Shown in pieces: positions 1 to 7,796 of a stretch of DNA of 64,000 bases. The stretch is from an uncultured Eubacteriales bacterium. GTDB taxonomy: Bacteria; Bacillota; Clostridia; TANB77; CAG-508. Positions within the stretch are counted from its first letter, which is position 1. Each line of letters starts with the position of its first letter. The position numbers were made by a program, and so were the translations under genes. The stretch spans positions 82,506-146,505 of the forward strand of contig CADAHH010000005.1 in NCBI GenBank assembly GCA_902787685.1, read 5' to 3'. The notes under the pieces are model-generated. The model saw only the letters and a list, made by a program, of their open reading frames with translations, searched no databases and had not been told where the DNA came from.

Positions 1-21
1 TACATTGTTTGAATTAAACAA

Positions 22-219
22 CAATTAGAGTTATATTTATAATTTATTCAATTTCTCGGCTCAATACGGTCTCTAGAGAGAGTAAATTTTAATAAACCGA
101 GCCTCTCACTGCTCTTGCTTCGCAAGCCAGCGCTTCCTCAGTTTATTAAAACTAACTCTCTCTGACACGACCTCCAATCACATTCGAAATTTCATAAATT
201 ATAAATATAACTCTAATTG
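22..219. repeat. Palindromic element family A, copy 1
   Basis: A core of about 145 bases starting CTCGGCTCAATACGGTCTCT and ending near CCAATCACATTCGAAA is bounded by perfectly complementary 26-base arms (22-47 and 194-219). The same core recurs at 15.7 kb, and in a shortened inverted form at 16.7 kb, but each copy has different arms. It lies directly upstream of smpB. No coding capacity was seen. It behaves like a MITE-like or REP-like insertion; mobility is inferred. Confidence 0.8.
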
Positions 220-251
220 ATAAAAATAAAAATTTTGAAAGGGATAGACAA

Positions 252-707
252 ATGGAAAATATCAAAACTATAGCTAAAAACCCAAATGCATATCATAATT
301 ACGAAATAATAGAAAAAATCGAATGTGGTATTGTATTATATGGAACTGAAATAAAATCTATAAGAAAAGGAAAAGTAAATCTTAAAGATTCTTTTGCTAA
401 AATTTATAATGGAGAATGTTTTGTTATAGGAATGCATATTTCTCCATATGAATTTGGAAATATATATAATAAAGATCCTTTAAGAGATAAAAAACTATTA
501 TTAAATAAATCTGAAATAAATAAACTAATTGGAAAAGTTCAAACAAAGGGATATTCTTTAGTTCCAATTTCAATCTATTTTAAAGGAAGTCTAGTTAAAT
601 TGGAGCTTGGAATTGGTAAAGGTAAAAAGCTATATGATAAGCGAGAATCTATTGCTAAAAAAGATGCAGAGCGAAGAATGGCAATAGCATTGAAAGGAAA
701 CTATTAA
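252..707 (+). CDS. smpB: SsrA-binding protein SmpB
   Basis: Binds tmRNA and delivers it to stalled ribosomes for trans-translation. At 151 residues it has the family's usual length. The N-terminal part has the characteristic [20 protein letters not shown] and [15 protein letters not shown] stretches of the oligonucleotide-binding barrel. The basic C-terminus ([20 protein letters not shown]) is the tail that enters the decoding region. The ATG follows an AAAGGG ribosome binding site with about 8 bases of spacing. The gene stands alone between palindromic elements. I looked for the tmRNA gene nearby and did not see it. Confidence 0.95.
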   Translation: MENIKTIAKNPNAYHNYEIIEKIECGIVLYGTEIKSIRKGKVNLKDSFAKIYNGECFVIGMHISPYEFGNIYNKDPLRDKKLLLNKSEINKLIGKVQTKGYSLVPISIYFKGSLVKLELGIGKGKKLYDKRESIAKKDAERRMAIALKGNY

Positions 708-729
708 GACATTTCATTTTTCATATAAT

Positions 730-751
730 AAAAGAGTATATATACTCTTTT
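730..751 (+). terminator. Probable smpB terminator
   Basis: A perfect palindrome (AAAAGAGTATA/TATACTCTTTT) lies 23 bases after the smpB stop. It ends in a short T-run, so it is a plausible though weak intrinsic terminator. Confidence 0.5.
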
Positions 752-780
752 CATAATAATTAAACTATTTCTATCAAGAG

Positions 781-896
781 CAAAAAGAAAGGCTATATTG
801 CTAGGCAAAATTTTACGCAAACACCAGAGCGTACTTTGTGTACGTTGCTGAGGACGTTTAAGTAAAATTTTAACAACGCAAGATAACCTTTTTTTC
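781..896. repeat. Palindromic element family C, copy 1
   Basis: The core GAGCGTACTTTGTGTACGTTGCTGAGG resembles GAGCGTACGCGGTGTACGTTGCTGAGG in the block at 21.4-21.6 kb. It is flanked by imperfect inverted arms (GCAAAATTTTAC with GTAAAATTTTAAC, and AAAGGCTATATTGC with GCAAGATAACCTTT). It sits between the convergent smpB and fba ends and may also serve as a terminator. Confidence 0.6.
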
Positions 897-897
897 T

Positions 898-1827
898 CTA
901 CGCCTTGTTGGATGAACCAAATACATCTCTAATTTTATGCTGTACTGTTTGTTTAATTAACTCTCTAGCAGGAGTTAAATATTTTCTAGGGTCAAAAGCA
1001 GATGGCTCTTCTACAAATACTTTTCTAATTCCTGCAGTTAATGCTAATCTTAAATCTGTATCAACATTTATTTTTGAAACTCCTGAAATAGAAGCAGTAT
1101 GAAGTATATCATCTGGAACACCTTTTGCTCCTGGAATATCAGCTCCATATTTATTACATTGTTCAACCAATTCTGGAATAACTGTTGATGCTCCATGTAA
1201 TACTATTGGAGTATTAGGAATTCTTTCTTTTACTTGTTTTAAAATATCAAAACGAAGTTTAGCTTCTCCTTTAAATTTATATGCTCCATGACTTGTACCT
1301 ATTGCAATAGCTAAAGAATCACATCCTGTTTCTTTAACAAATCTTTCAGCATCAGCTGGATCTGTGTATATTGCATCTCCTTCAGAAACATTAACATCAT
1401 CTTCTATTCCAGCAAGTTTACCAATTTCAGCCTCTACCATAACACCTTTAGAGTGTGCATATTCAACAACTTGCTTTGTAAGTCTAGCATTTTCTTCAAA
1501 ACTATATTTTGAACCATCAATCATAACAGATGTAAATCCATTATCTATACACATTTTAGCTGTTTCAAAATCTGGTCCATGATCTAAATGTATTGCAATT
1601 GGTATTTCTGGATGTTCCTCGCAAGCAGCCTCTACCATTTTCATTAAATAATTAATTCTTGCATATTTAATTGCACTTGAAGATGCTTGCAATATTACTG
1701 GCGAATGTTCCTCAGCTGCTGCATCAACAATAGCTTGGATTATTTCCATATTATTTACATTAAATGCACCAATTGCAAACCCCTCTCTCATTGATTTTTC
1801 AAACATATCCTTTGTTGTAACTAACAT
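898..1827 (-). CDS. fba: Class II fructose-1,6-bisphosphate aldolase
   Basis: Cleaves fructose-1,6-bisphosphate to dihydroxyacetone phosphate and glyceraldehyde-3-phosphate (reversible) in cytoplasmic glycolysis. It has 309 residues. The class II signature is present: AIHLDHG with catalytic Asp82 and zinc-ligand His83, GSKYSFEEN near 105, VEAEIGKLAG near 131, zinc ligands His180 (GTSHGAYK) and His211 (VLHGAS), and INVDTDLRLA for phosphate binding. An AGGAGG-type site precedes the ATG. Class II aldolases of this subfamily can act on tagatose-bisphosphate, but the housekeeping setting favours glycolysis. Confidence 0.93.
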   Translation of the reverse strand: MLVTTKDMFEKSMREGFAIGAFNVNNMEIIQAIVDAAAEEHSPVILQASSSAIKYARINYLMKMVEAACEEHPEIPIAIHLDHGPDFETAKMCIDNGFTSVMIDGSKYSFEENARLTKQVVEYAHSKGVMVEAEIGKLAGIEDDVNVSEGDAIYTDPADAERFVKETGCDSLAIAIGTSHGAYKFKGEAKLRFDILKQVKERIPNTPIVLHGASTVIPELVEQCNKYGADIPGAKGVPDDILHTASISGVSKINVDTDLRLALTAGIRKVFVEEPSAFDPRKYLTPARELIKQTVQHKIRDVFGSSNKA

Positions 1828-1879
1828 TATTTATTCCTCCTCTTTTTTTCTTTTATTTTATTGCAAATTAATTTATCTG

Positions 1880-2746
1880 TCAAGGATCATATACTACTAA
1901 TAAAATCAATCCAATTATTGCTATTCCTATTGCAATATATTTTTCCGTTTTTAATTTCTCTTTTAAGAAAATTCTTGATAGTATTAAAGATAAAATACAA
2001 TATGAACCTACTATAGTAGCTCCTATAGTTGAATCTGATGCCATTGCAAATACATAGAAAAATTGCCCAAGTGTTTCAAAAATTGCAGCCATTCCTTTAT
2101 ATTTTTCTTTTATTAATGACATTTTTTCGTTTTTAGTTGATAAATAAATCATTCCAAATATTGCAAAAATTAAAAAAGTAAATTCATAAGCAATTAAAGC
2201 TGTATCTTCATTTATAATCTCAAACTTATCTAAATACAATGCATCTAAAAATGTACCTAAACCATCTAATAAGCAATATATAATAGGTAAAAATATTGCC
2301 AAAAAGCTTTTTTTACCGATTGTTCTATTTTCTTTTTTCTCTCTTCTATATATTAATAAAATACCTATAAAAACCAATACTATTCCTATATATACTGGTA
2401 TTGGATATTTTTCTTTAAAAAACAAAATCAGTAAAAGTGATGTTATTACACCACTGGTATTTTCAACTGGACTCATTATTGATAATTCCAGATATTTTAG
2501 CCCTTTATACCCTATTACCATTGAAGAAATATAACATAATGATACTGGTAAATACTTTAAAATATCCATTAAATTTATTTCTACTTTTTTTACAATCATA
2601 TATATTAAGGCATAAATTCCCATTACAATTCCGACAATTATACCTGTTTTTAAATCACTATATTTATCATCTTTTTCAGAATTTCCTTTTTTATAAAATA
2701 CATCTGTAATTCCCCATAATGCAAATGTAAGTAAACTAAATATCAT
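1880..2746 (-). CDS. EamA/DMT-family membrane transporter
   Basis: A 288-residue, strongly hydrophobic protein with about ten predicted membrane segments in two repeated halves, as expected of the drug/metabolite transporter (EamA) superfamily. The N-terminal half has a TDVFYKKG loop. The second half ends with VGSYCILSLILSRIFLKEKL followed by a last helix, the typical end of EamA repeats. The substrate cannot be read from sequence. The start is supported by AAAGGAAG seven bases upstream. A family B element follows its start, so it probably has its own promoter. Confidence 0.8.
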   Translation of the reverse strand: MIFSLLTFALWGITDVFYKKGNSEKDDKYSDLKTGIIVGIVMGIYALIYMIVKKVEINLMDILKYLPVSLCYISSMVIGYKGLKYLELSIMSPVENTSGVITSLLLILFFKEKYPIPVYIGIVLVFIGILLIYRREKKENRTIGKKSFLAIFLPIIYCLLDGLGTFLDALYLDKFEIINEDTALIAYEFTFLIFAIFGMIYLSTKNEKMSLIKEKYKGMAAIFETLGQFFYVFAMASDSTIGATIVGSYCILSLILSRIFLKEKLKTEKYIAIGIAIIGLILLVVYDP

Positions 2747-2774
2747 ATTATTCTTCCTTTCATTTTTTCATTTT

Positions 2775-2948
2775 GGGATGGTCCTTTTTTGACACTGCTT
2801 CATTAGAAAGAACTAATCCGCGTCAGCATTTCGTTTTTAAAATCCGTATGGTGGGTATCCCTAAAGGGGGTACCATAGGATTTTAAAAATGATATGCGGC
2901 TAAACAGGATTAGTTCTTTACATTAAATTGTCAAAAAAGGACCATCCC
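2775..2948. repeat. Nested palindrome: GGGATGGTCC arms around family B, copy 1
   Basis: The outer arms GGGATGGTCCTTTTTTGACA (2775-2794) and their exact complement (2929-2948) enclose a family B core (2810-2916). That core runs from GAACTAATCCGCGTCAGCAT to ATGCGGCTAAACAGGATTAG and has a central GGTATCCC...GGGGGTACC palindrome. This is one of several places where B sits inside a GGGAC-type hairpin. Confidence 0.85.
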
Positions 2949-2960
2949 TAAATGAAAAAA

Positions 2961-3131
2961 TTACAAAATTATTACTGCACCTATTATTGCGAAAATAAAT
3001 CCTAGTATTTTTATTCCTGCAGTTGCTTGGTTTTGGTCACCAAATCCAAACCATTTCTCACTTAAAAGTCTAGCATCATATATAAAAATTACACCTATTA
3101 AAACTATAATTAATGCAATTAATTTTAACAT
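2961..3131 (-). CDS. Small membrane protein, 56 residues
   Basis: A short ORF with a good ribosome binding site (GAAGGAG, six bases before ATG). It encodes an N-terminal hydrophobic helix (MLKLIALIIVLIGVIFIYDA), a polar loop (RLLSEKWFGFGDQNQATAG) and a second helix (IKILGFIFAIIGAVIIL), so a two-helix hairpin is likely. Family not recognised. It lies between the EamA gene and recG, flanked on both sides by palindromic repeats. Composition and binding site argue it is a real gene; its function is unknown. Confidence 0.65.
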   Translation of the reverse strand: MLKLIALIIVLIGVIFIYDARLLSEKWFGFGDQNQATAGIKILGFIFAIIGAVIIL

Positions 3132-3146
3132 TTTTTACTCCTTCTG

Positions 3147-3209
3147 TGTCAAAATTCTCCGGTACTAATGACAACATTCATGTCAAAATTTTCCGGTACC
3201 TGTGACAAC
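3147..3209. repeat. Two tandem TGTCAAAATTNTCCGGTAC units
   Basis: Two near-identical units (TGTCAAAATTCTCCGGTACTAATGACAAC, shown here in full only as positions 3147-3175 and 3181-3208) lie between the small membrane protein and the recG 3' end. Each starts TGTCAAAATT and ends TGACAAC, giving a small imperfect palindrome. They belong to the same general class as the GGGAC-type intergenic hairpins. Confidence 0.6.
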
Positions 3210-3210
3210 A

Positions 3211-3399
3211 CTATATCTCAATCTTCCCTGTAAACTTTGTTTTTATCAAGTTATTTAATCTTAAATTTTTTTCTTGTTCTAACTTTGGATCTTCTGTAAT
3301 TATTTGATTTGAAAGCCTTTGTACTCTTTTTAAAACATCTATATCTTCAAAAAGGTTTGCAATTTTCATCTCAGGAATTCCGGTGCTGAGCTGTTCCAA
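3211..3399 (-). pseudogene. recG: recG 3' portion, out of frame
   Basis: This frame encodes the missing C-terminus of RecG: IPEMKIANLFEDIDVLKRVQ followed by a helical tail ending FTGKIEI. RecG proteins normally continue GTxQHGxPxLKxA at this point. Deleting one base near 3382-3383 (CCGG on the plus strand) joins AQH in the upstream frame to GIPEMKIANLF here and restores a normal-length protein. No ribosome binding site suggests separate translation. Either the gene is frameshifted or the sequence carries a one-base error. Confidence 0.8.
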
Positions 3400-5257
3400 A
3401 GAAATCTCCTGAGCCTCTTAATTCTAAGTCCTTTTCAGAAATTATAAATCCATCATTTGTTTGGCACATTATTTTCATTCTTTCTTGAACAACTTTTCCT
3501 CTTCCTTCAAATTTTAAAATGCAGTAAGATTGATATTCTCCACGTCCTACTCTTCCTCTTAACTGATGAAGTTGAGCTAACCCAAATCTTTCAGCATTTT
3601 CTATTACCATAATATTGGCATTGGGAACATCTACTCCTACTTCTATGACTGTTGTAGAAATTAGAATATCTATTTCCTTGTTTTTAAATTTTAGCATTAT
3701 TTCATCTTTTTCTTTTGGTTTCATTTTTCCATGTAAAAATTCTACTCTAAATTGTGGAAATGTTTCTTTTTGTAATTTTTCTGCAAGCTCTGTAACAGAT
3801 TTTAAATCCATTTCTTCATTTTCTTCTACTAATGGGCATACAATATAACATTGTCTTCCTTGCTTAATTTGTTTCGTAATAAATGCATTTATTCTGTTTT
3901 CCATATCTTTTCCAACTGCAAATGTATCTATTTTTTTTCTATTTGGAGGAAGCTCATCAATAATTGATATATCCAAATCTCCATATAGAATTAATGCTAA
4001 AGTTCTTGGAATTGGTGTTGCTGACATTACTAGTACATCTGGATTATTTCCTTTTGCTGAAATTTTAGCTCTTTGCTTAACACCAAACCTATGTTGCTCA
4101 TCTGTAACAACAAGTCCTAAATTTTTAAATTCCACATCATCTTCAAGCATTGCATGTGTTCCAATTAAAATATCTATCTCACCATTCTTAAGTCTTTCTT
4201 TTAATTCTTGTTTTTTCTTTTTTGTAATTGCAGATATTAAAAGCTCTATTCTTATTCCAAATTGATTTAAGGTTTTTTGGAAATTTTCAAAATGTTGTGT
4301 AGCTAAAATTGCAGTTGGTGCTAAAATTGCGGCTTGATATCCAGATTTTACAGCTTTGTATGCAGCAATTTCAGAAACTATAGTTTTTCCTGATCCAACA
4401 TCTCCTTGTAATAGCCTATTCATAGGCTTTGAACTTTCCATATCTAAATCTATTTCTTCCAAAACTCTAAGTTGAGCTTTAGTTAGTTTAAATGGCAATG
4501 TGTTTATAACATCACTCATTTTTACATTTTTGTCAAATTCTATTCCTTGTTCATCATTTTTATAATTTTCTTTTATTTTTAAAAGAGCTAATTGAAAACT
4601 TAATAGTTCTTCAAAAACTAATCTATATCTTGCTTTAATAAAATCTTGCTTATTATCTGGAAAATGAACTTTTTTCATAGCATTATTTATATCCATAAGC
4701 TTATATTGTTCTAAAATATAAGCTGGCAAAGTTTCTTCTAAATTTCCAAAAGCTTCATTTACTCCATTTTCAATTATCTTTCTAATTGTATTTTGTGAAA
4801 TACCATATGTTAAAGGATAAATTGGAATAATCTTTCCTGTATTTTTGTTTTCTCCAGATTCATCAAAAATTGGAGATTTCATTTCATACCTTCCAAGTTT
4901 GATTTCCACTTTTCCATAAAAATTGTATGTATGACCTATTTTTATAACATTTTTTAAATAGCTTTGATTATACCAAACTATAGTACAAGGCGTTTCACCA
5001 TCACGAATAATCAGCTTATACATCTTAAGCCTTCTTGCAAAAATCTCTTGAACTTTTGTAATTGCAACACCTTTAATTAGAGCATCTTCTCCATCTATAC
5101 AATCAGAAAGTCTTTTTGCTATTCCTCTATCTTCATAATTTCTAGGAAAATATGATATTAAATCTTGCAAAGTGTTTATATTCAATTTATTCAACAATTT
5201 AACTCTTGTTGGTCCAACATTCTTAACATATTGAACTGGCTTGTTTAAATCTATCAT
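3371..5257 (-). CDS. recG: ATP-dependent DNA helicase RecG (frameshifted near 3' end)
   Basis: Remodels stalled replication forks and branch-migrates Holliday junctions. The N-terminal wedge/OB domain spans roughly residues 1-250. Superfamily 2 motifs follow: Walker A GDVGSGKT, the DEQH box in VTDEQHRFGV, SATPIPRTL, and QLRGRVGRG (motif VI). The reading frame ends prematurely after GTAQH because of one extra base near 3382; the last ~55 residues lie in another frame. An upstream in-frame ATG exists at 5275, but AAAGGAG sits just before the ATG at 5257, which I chose. A family B element abuts the start. Confidence 0.88.
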   Translation of the reverse strand: MIDLNKPVQYVKNVGPTRVKLLNKLNINTLQDLISYFPRNYEDRGIAKRLSDCIDGEDALIKGVAITKVQEIFARRLKMYKLIIRDGETPCTIVWYNQSYLKNVIKIGHTYNFYGKVEIKLGRYEMKSPIFDESGENKNTGKIIPIYPLTYGISQNTIRKIIENGVNEAFGNLEETLPAYILEQYKLMDINNAMKKVHFPDNKQDFIKARYRLVFEELLSFQLALLKIKENYKNDEQGIEFDKNVKMSDVINTLPFKLTKAQLRVLEEIDLDMESSKPMNRLLQGDVGSGKTIVSEIAAYKAVKSGYQAAILAPTAILATQHFENFQKTLNQFGIRIELLISAITKKKKQELKERLKNGEIDILIGTHAMLEDDVEFKNLGLVVTDEQHRFGVKQRAKISAKGNNPDVLVMSATPIPRTLALILYGDLDISIIDELPPNRKKIDTFAVGKDMENRINAFITKQIKQGRQCYIVCPLVEENEEMDLKSVTELAEKLQKETFPQFRVEFLHGKMKPKEKDEIMLKFKNKEIDILISTTVIEVGVDVPNANIMVIENAERFGLAQLHQLRGRVGRGEYQSYCILKFEGRGKVVQERMKIMCQTNDGFIISEKDLELRGSGDFFGTAQHRNS

Positions 5258-5277
5258 CCCTGCTCCTTTTTTCATTG

Positions 5278-5457
5278 AAGGATGGTCCTTTTTTGAAAAT
5301 TTAATGTTAAGAACTAATCCTGTTTAACCGCACATCATTTTTTAAAATCCTATGGTACCCCCTTTAGGGATACCCACCATACGGATTTTAAAAAATGAAA
5401 TGCTGACGCGGATTAGTTCTTTTCTATAAAATAATTTTTTCAAAAAAGGACCTTTCT
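5278..5457. repeat. Nested palindrome: GGATGGTCC arms around family B, copy 2
   Basis: The outer arms AAGGATGGTCCTTTTTTGAA (from 5278) and TTCAAAAAAGGACCTTTCT enclose a family B core at 5311-5419, inverted relative to copy 1 (GAACTAATCCTGTTTAACCG ... GACGCGGATTAGTTC). The outer arms match those at 2.8 kb closely but not exactly. Confidence 0.8.
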
Positions 5458-5469
5458 CACATGAAAAAA

Positions 5470-6168
5470 TTATATTTTTAATAACTTAAAATCCAACGCA
5501 TCTGCACTTACTAGTTTGAATTCTATTTCATCAATATTTCCTTCAACAGCTTCTTCTATTGATTTTCCGTGTAAATGTGCATAATAACATCTTTTTATAT
5601 TGTATTTTTTTAATGTTTTCATGAATCCTGTATCTAATTTTTCTTTAATAATTGGAGGATAATGCATAAATACTATTATTTCTTTACTTCCATCAGTATT
5701 TTTTGCAATAGCATCTTTTATTGAAAGTTCCAATCTTAGCTCTTCTCTTGCTAAAATTTTTTTAGAATTTTCACTATCTAAATGATGAAGGGTCCACCCT
5801 CTAGTTCCACATATTATTTTGTTTTCAACTTCTATACTGTTTGTTTGAATAAAATCTATATTATTAAAGTTATTTTCCTCTAAATATTTTTTCATATTTG
5901 TAATTGTTGTCCACCAATATTCATGGTTACCTTTAAGCATTAGCTTTTTTCCAGGTAAACTGCATAAATATTCAAAATCTTTATATGTGTCTTTTAAATG
6001 CATAGCCCATGAGAAATCTCCTGGATGAATAACTGTATCTTCTTCTTTTACTTTTGATATCCAATCTTGTTTTATTTTCTCTTCATGATTTTCCCAATTA
6101 TCTCCAAATATGTTCATTGGCTTTGGATTTCCATACGATAAATGTAAATCACCTATTGTATAAATCAT
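5470..6168 (-). CDS. Calcineurin-like metallophosphoesterase
   Basis: A 232-residue cytoplasmic protein with a complete metallophosphoesterase metal site: GDLHLS at residues 6-11, HPGDFSW near 48, GNHEYWW near 80, MHYPP near 168 and YAHLHG near 197. The length and the GNHEYWW variant fit a stand-alone phosphohydrolase of this superfamily. The substrate is unknown. Its start overlaps the end of the upstream gene by 20 bases, indicating translational coupling. A GGAAAGG site precedes the ATG. Confidence 0.85.
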   Translation of the reverse strand: MIYTIGDLHLSYGNPKPMNIFGDNWENHEEKIKQDWISKVKEEDTVIHPGDFSWAMHLKDTYKDFEYLCSLPGKKLMLKGNHEYWWTTITNMKKYLEENNFNNIDFIQTNSIEVENKIICGTRGWTLHHLDSENSKKILAREELRLELSIKDAIAKNTDGSKEIIVFMHYPPIIKEKLDTGFMKTLKKYNIKRCYYAHLHGKSIEEAVEGNIDEIEFKLVSADALDFKLLKI

Positions 6169-6727
6169 TTTTTAATTCCTTTCCATTTAGACCTTGTCCC
6201 CTCATTATGTGTATTTTCTGACATATTAATCTCAAAGCTTTATTAGCTTTATCTATATCAATACCTAATATTCTTTCTTCTTTACAAGTCAATGCTTCAA
6301 TTTTCTTTACAAATATAAAATCTTTACTACTGTCCGATTGAATATCATTTGGTTGATAATATCTTATTATTTTTTCAAAATACAATTTTAGTCTATTCAT
6401 CTTATTTGAAATAGGTGTAATTTTTCTTTGAGGTAATTGTATAATACATTGGTCTAAAGATTGAGTATGAGTTAATTCTATTATTATTGATGGATTTCTA
6501 CCTCCTTCGTATATATATTCCATACACATATCTATAAATTTATCATGATTTAATTCTTTATTATCTTCTTTACTGTATATAGCAAGATATTGTTTTGGTG
6601 TTATAATCACAACAGCTATTCCCCTGTATTCTTCACTAAAAAACTTCTTAATACTAAAATGTATCGTCATTTGTTTAATTCTCTCTGGAGTTATCTCACT
6701 ATATGTATTTACTCCATATTCAATCAT
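6149..6727 (-). CDS. Uncharacterised 192-residue protein
   Basis: Family not recognised. The product is soluble, with no signal peptide or membrane helix. A beta-rich first half (GIAVVIITPKQYLAIYS, SIIIELTHTQSL) is followed by a helical, basic second half. The start has AAGGAG eight bases upstream. It begins just after tsaD and overlaps the phosphoesterase gene, so tsaD, this gene and the phosphoesterase probably form one transcript. It does not show the N-terminal motif of TsaB or the Walker motif of TsaE. Confidence 0.7.
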   Translation of the reverse strand: MIEYGVNTYSEITPERIKQMTIHFSIKKFFSEEYRGIAVVIITPKQYLAIYSKEDNKELNHDKFIDMCMEYIYEGGRNPSIIIELTHTQSLDQCIIQLPQRKITPISNKMNRLKLYFEKIIRYYQPNDIQSDSSKDFIFVKKIEALTCKEERILGIDIDKANKALRLICQKIHIMRGQGLNGKELKNDLYNR

Positions 6728-6739
6728 TTTTTTATCTCC

Positions 6740-7729
6740 TTACAATTTCAATCCAGGTACTGCATTTAAATCCAGCTCATCTCTTTTTCCATTTATAAAA
6801 TTATAATATCCTGCTGATGCTATCATAGCAGCATTATCTGTACATAATTTCATATCTGGCAAATATGTTTTAATTCCTTTATCTTGAAGTTTTAATATTT
6901 CATTTCTAATAAAACAATTTGCAGAACATCCTCCACCTATTGCTAAAGTTTTCATTCCAGTTTGTTCTAAAGCATCTGATATATTTTTCATTAACATATC
7001 CACAACTGCCTTTTCAAAACTTGCACATAAATCTGCTTTATTTAAATCTTTTGTATTGTGATTAATATTTATTACAGCTGTTTTAATTCCACTAAAGCTA
7101 AAATCAAGAGAGTTTTCAAAATGTGTTGTAGGTAGTTTTATTGTAGGATTACCTTCTAATGCCAATTTATCTACTTTTGGTCCACCTGGATAACCTAACC
7201 CTACTACTCTTGCAACTTTATCAAATGCTTCACCTATAGCATCATCTCTGGTTTTGCCTAATATTTCAAAGTCTGTATAATCATTAACTTTTATAATTTG
7301 AGTGTTTCCTCCTGATATCAGCAAACATAAAAATGGTGGTTTTAAATCTTTATGTGTAATATAATTTGCTGCAATATGCCCATGTATATGGTTTACTCCA
7401 ACAAGTGGTTTGTTTATTGCATAGCTCAATGCTTTTCCATAAGATACCCCTACTAAAAGCGCACCTACTAAACCAGGTCCATATGTAGGTGTTACTGCAT
7501 CTATATCATCAAATGTTACATTTGCTTCTTTTAAAGCATATTTTACAACTCTATCAATTGCTTCTATATGATTTCTTGATGCTATTTCTGGTACTACTCC
7601 ACCATATTTTTCATGTATTGGTATTTGTGTGTCTATTATATTTGATAATATTTCTCTTCCATTTTTTACAACTGAAGCTGATGTTTCATCACAACTAGTT
7701 TCAATTCCAAGTGTTAATATGTCTTTCAT
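6740..7729 (-). CDS. tsaD: tRNA N6-threonylcarbamoyladenosine transferase TsaD
   Basis: Transfers the threonylcarbamoyl group from threonylcarbamoyl-AMP to A37 of ANN-decoding tRNAs. It has 329 residues, the usual length. The ASKHA signatures are [13 protein letters not shown] at residues 7-19, [12 protein letters not shown], the metal-binding HIHGH, SGGNTQI and [10 protein letters not shown]. The start has GAAGGAG with good spacing. The pathway partner (TsaC/YwlC type) is encoded about 2 kb upstream on the same strand. TsaB and TsaE are not in this window. Confidence 0.95.
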   Translation of the reverse strand: MKDILTLGIETSCDETSASVVKNGREILSNIIDTQIPIHEKYGGVVPEIASRNHIEAIDRVVKYALKEANVTFDDIDAVTPTYGPGLVGALLVGVSYGKALSYAINKPLVGVNHIHGHIAANYITHKDLKPPFLCLLISGGNTQIIKVNDYTDFEILGKTRDDAIGEAFDKVARVVGLGYPGGPKVDKLALEGNPTIKLPTTHFENSLDFSFSGIKTAVININHNTKDLNKADLCASFEKAVVDMLMKNISDALEQTGMKTLAIGGGCSANCFIRNEILKLQDKGIKTYLPDMKLCTDNAAMIASAGYYNFINGKRDELDLNAVPGLKL

Positions 7730-7770
7730 AATTCTCCTTCTTTCGCATTTATTTTACTAAAAAATACAAA

Positions 7771-7796
7771 AAATAGCAAGTGTTTACCTGCTATTT
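7771..7796 (-). terminator. Terminator overlapping the end of the 674-codon gene
   Basis: On the minus strand AAAATAGCAGG, a short loop and CTTGCTATTTTTT form a stem with a T-run. The stop codon of the upstream gene lies inside the hairpin. It would separate that gene from tsaD. Confidence 0.7.

Noticed and set aside
708-897. A tmRNA gene next to smpB
   Set aside because: No tRNA-like ends or ANxYALAA-type tag frame is visible. The space holds a terminator and a family C repeat.
6149-6727. Assigning this gene as TsaB or TsaE because it follows tsaD
   Set aside because: It has neither the ASKHA N-terminal motif of TsaB nor the Walker A of TsaE.
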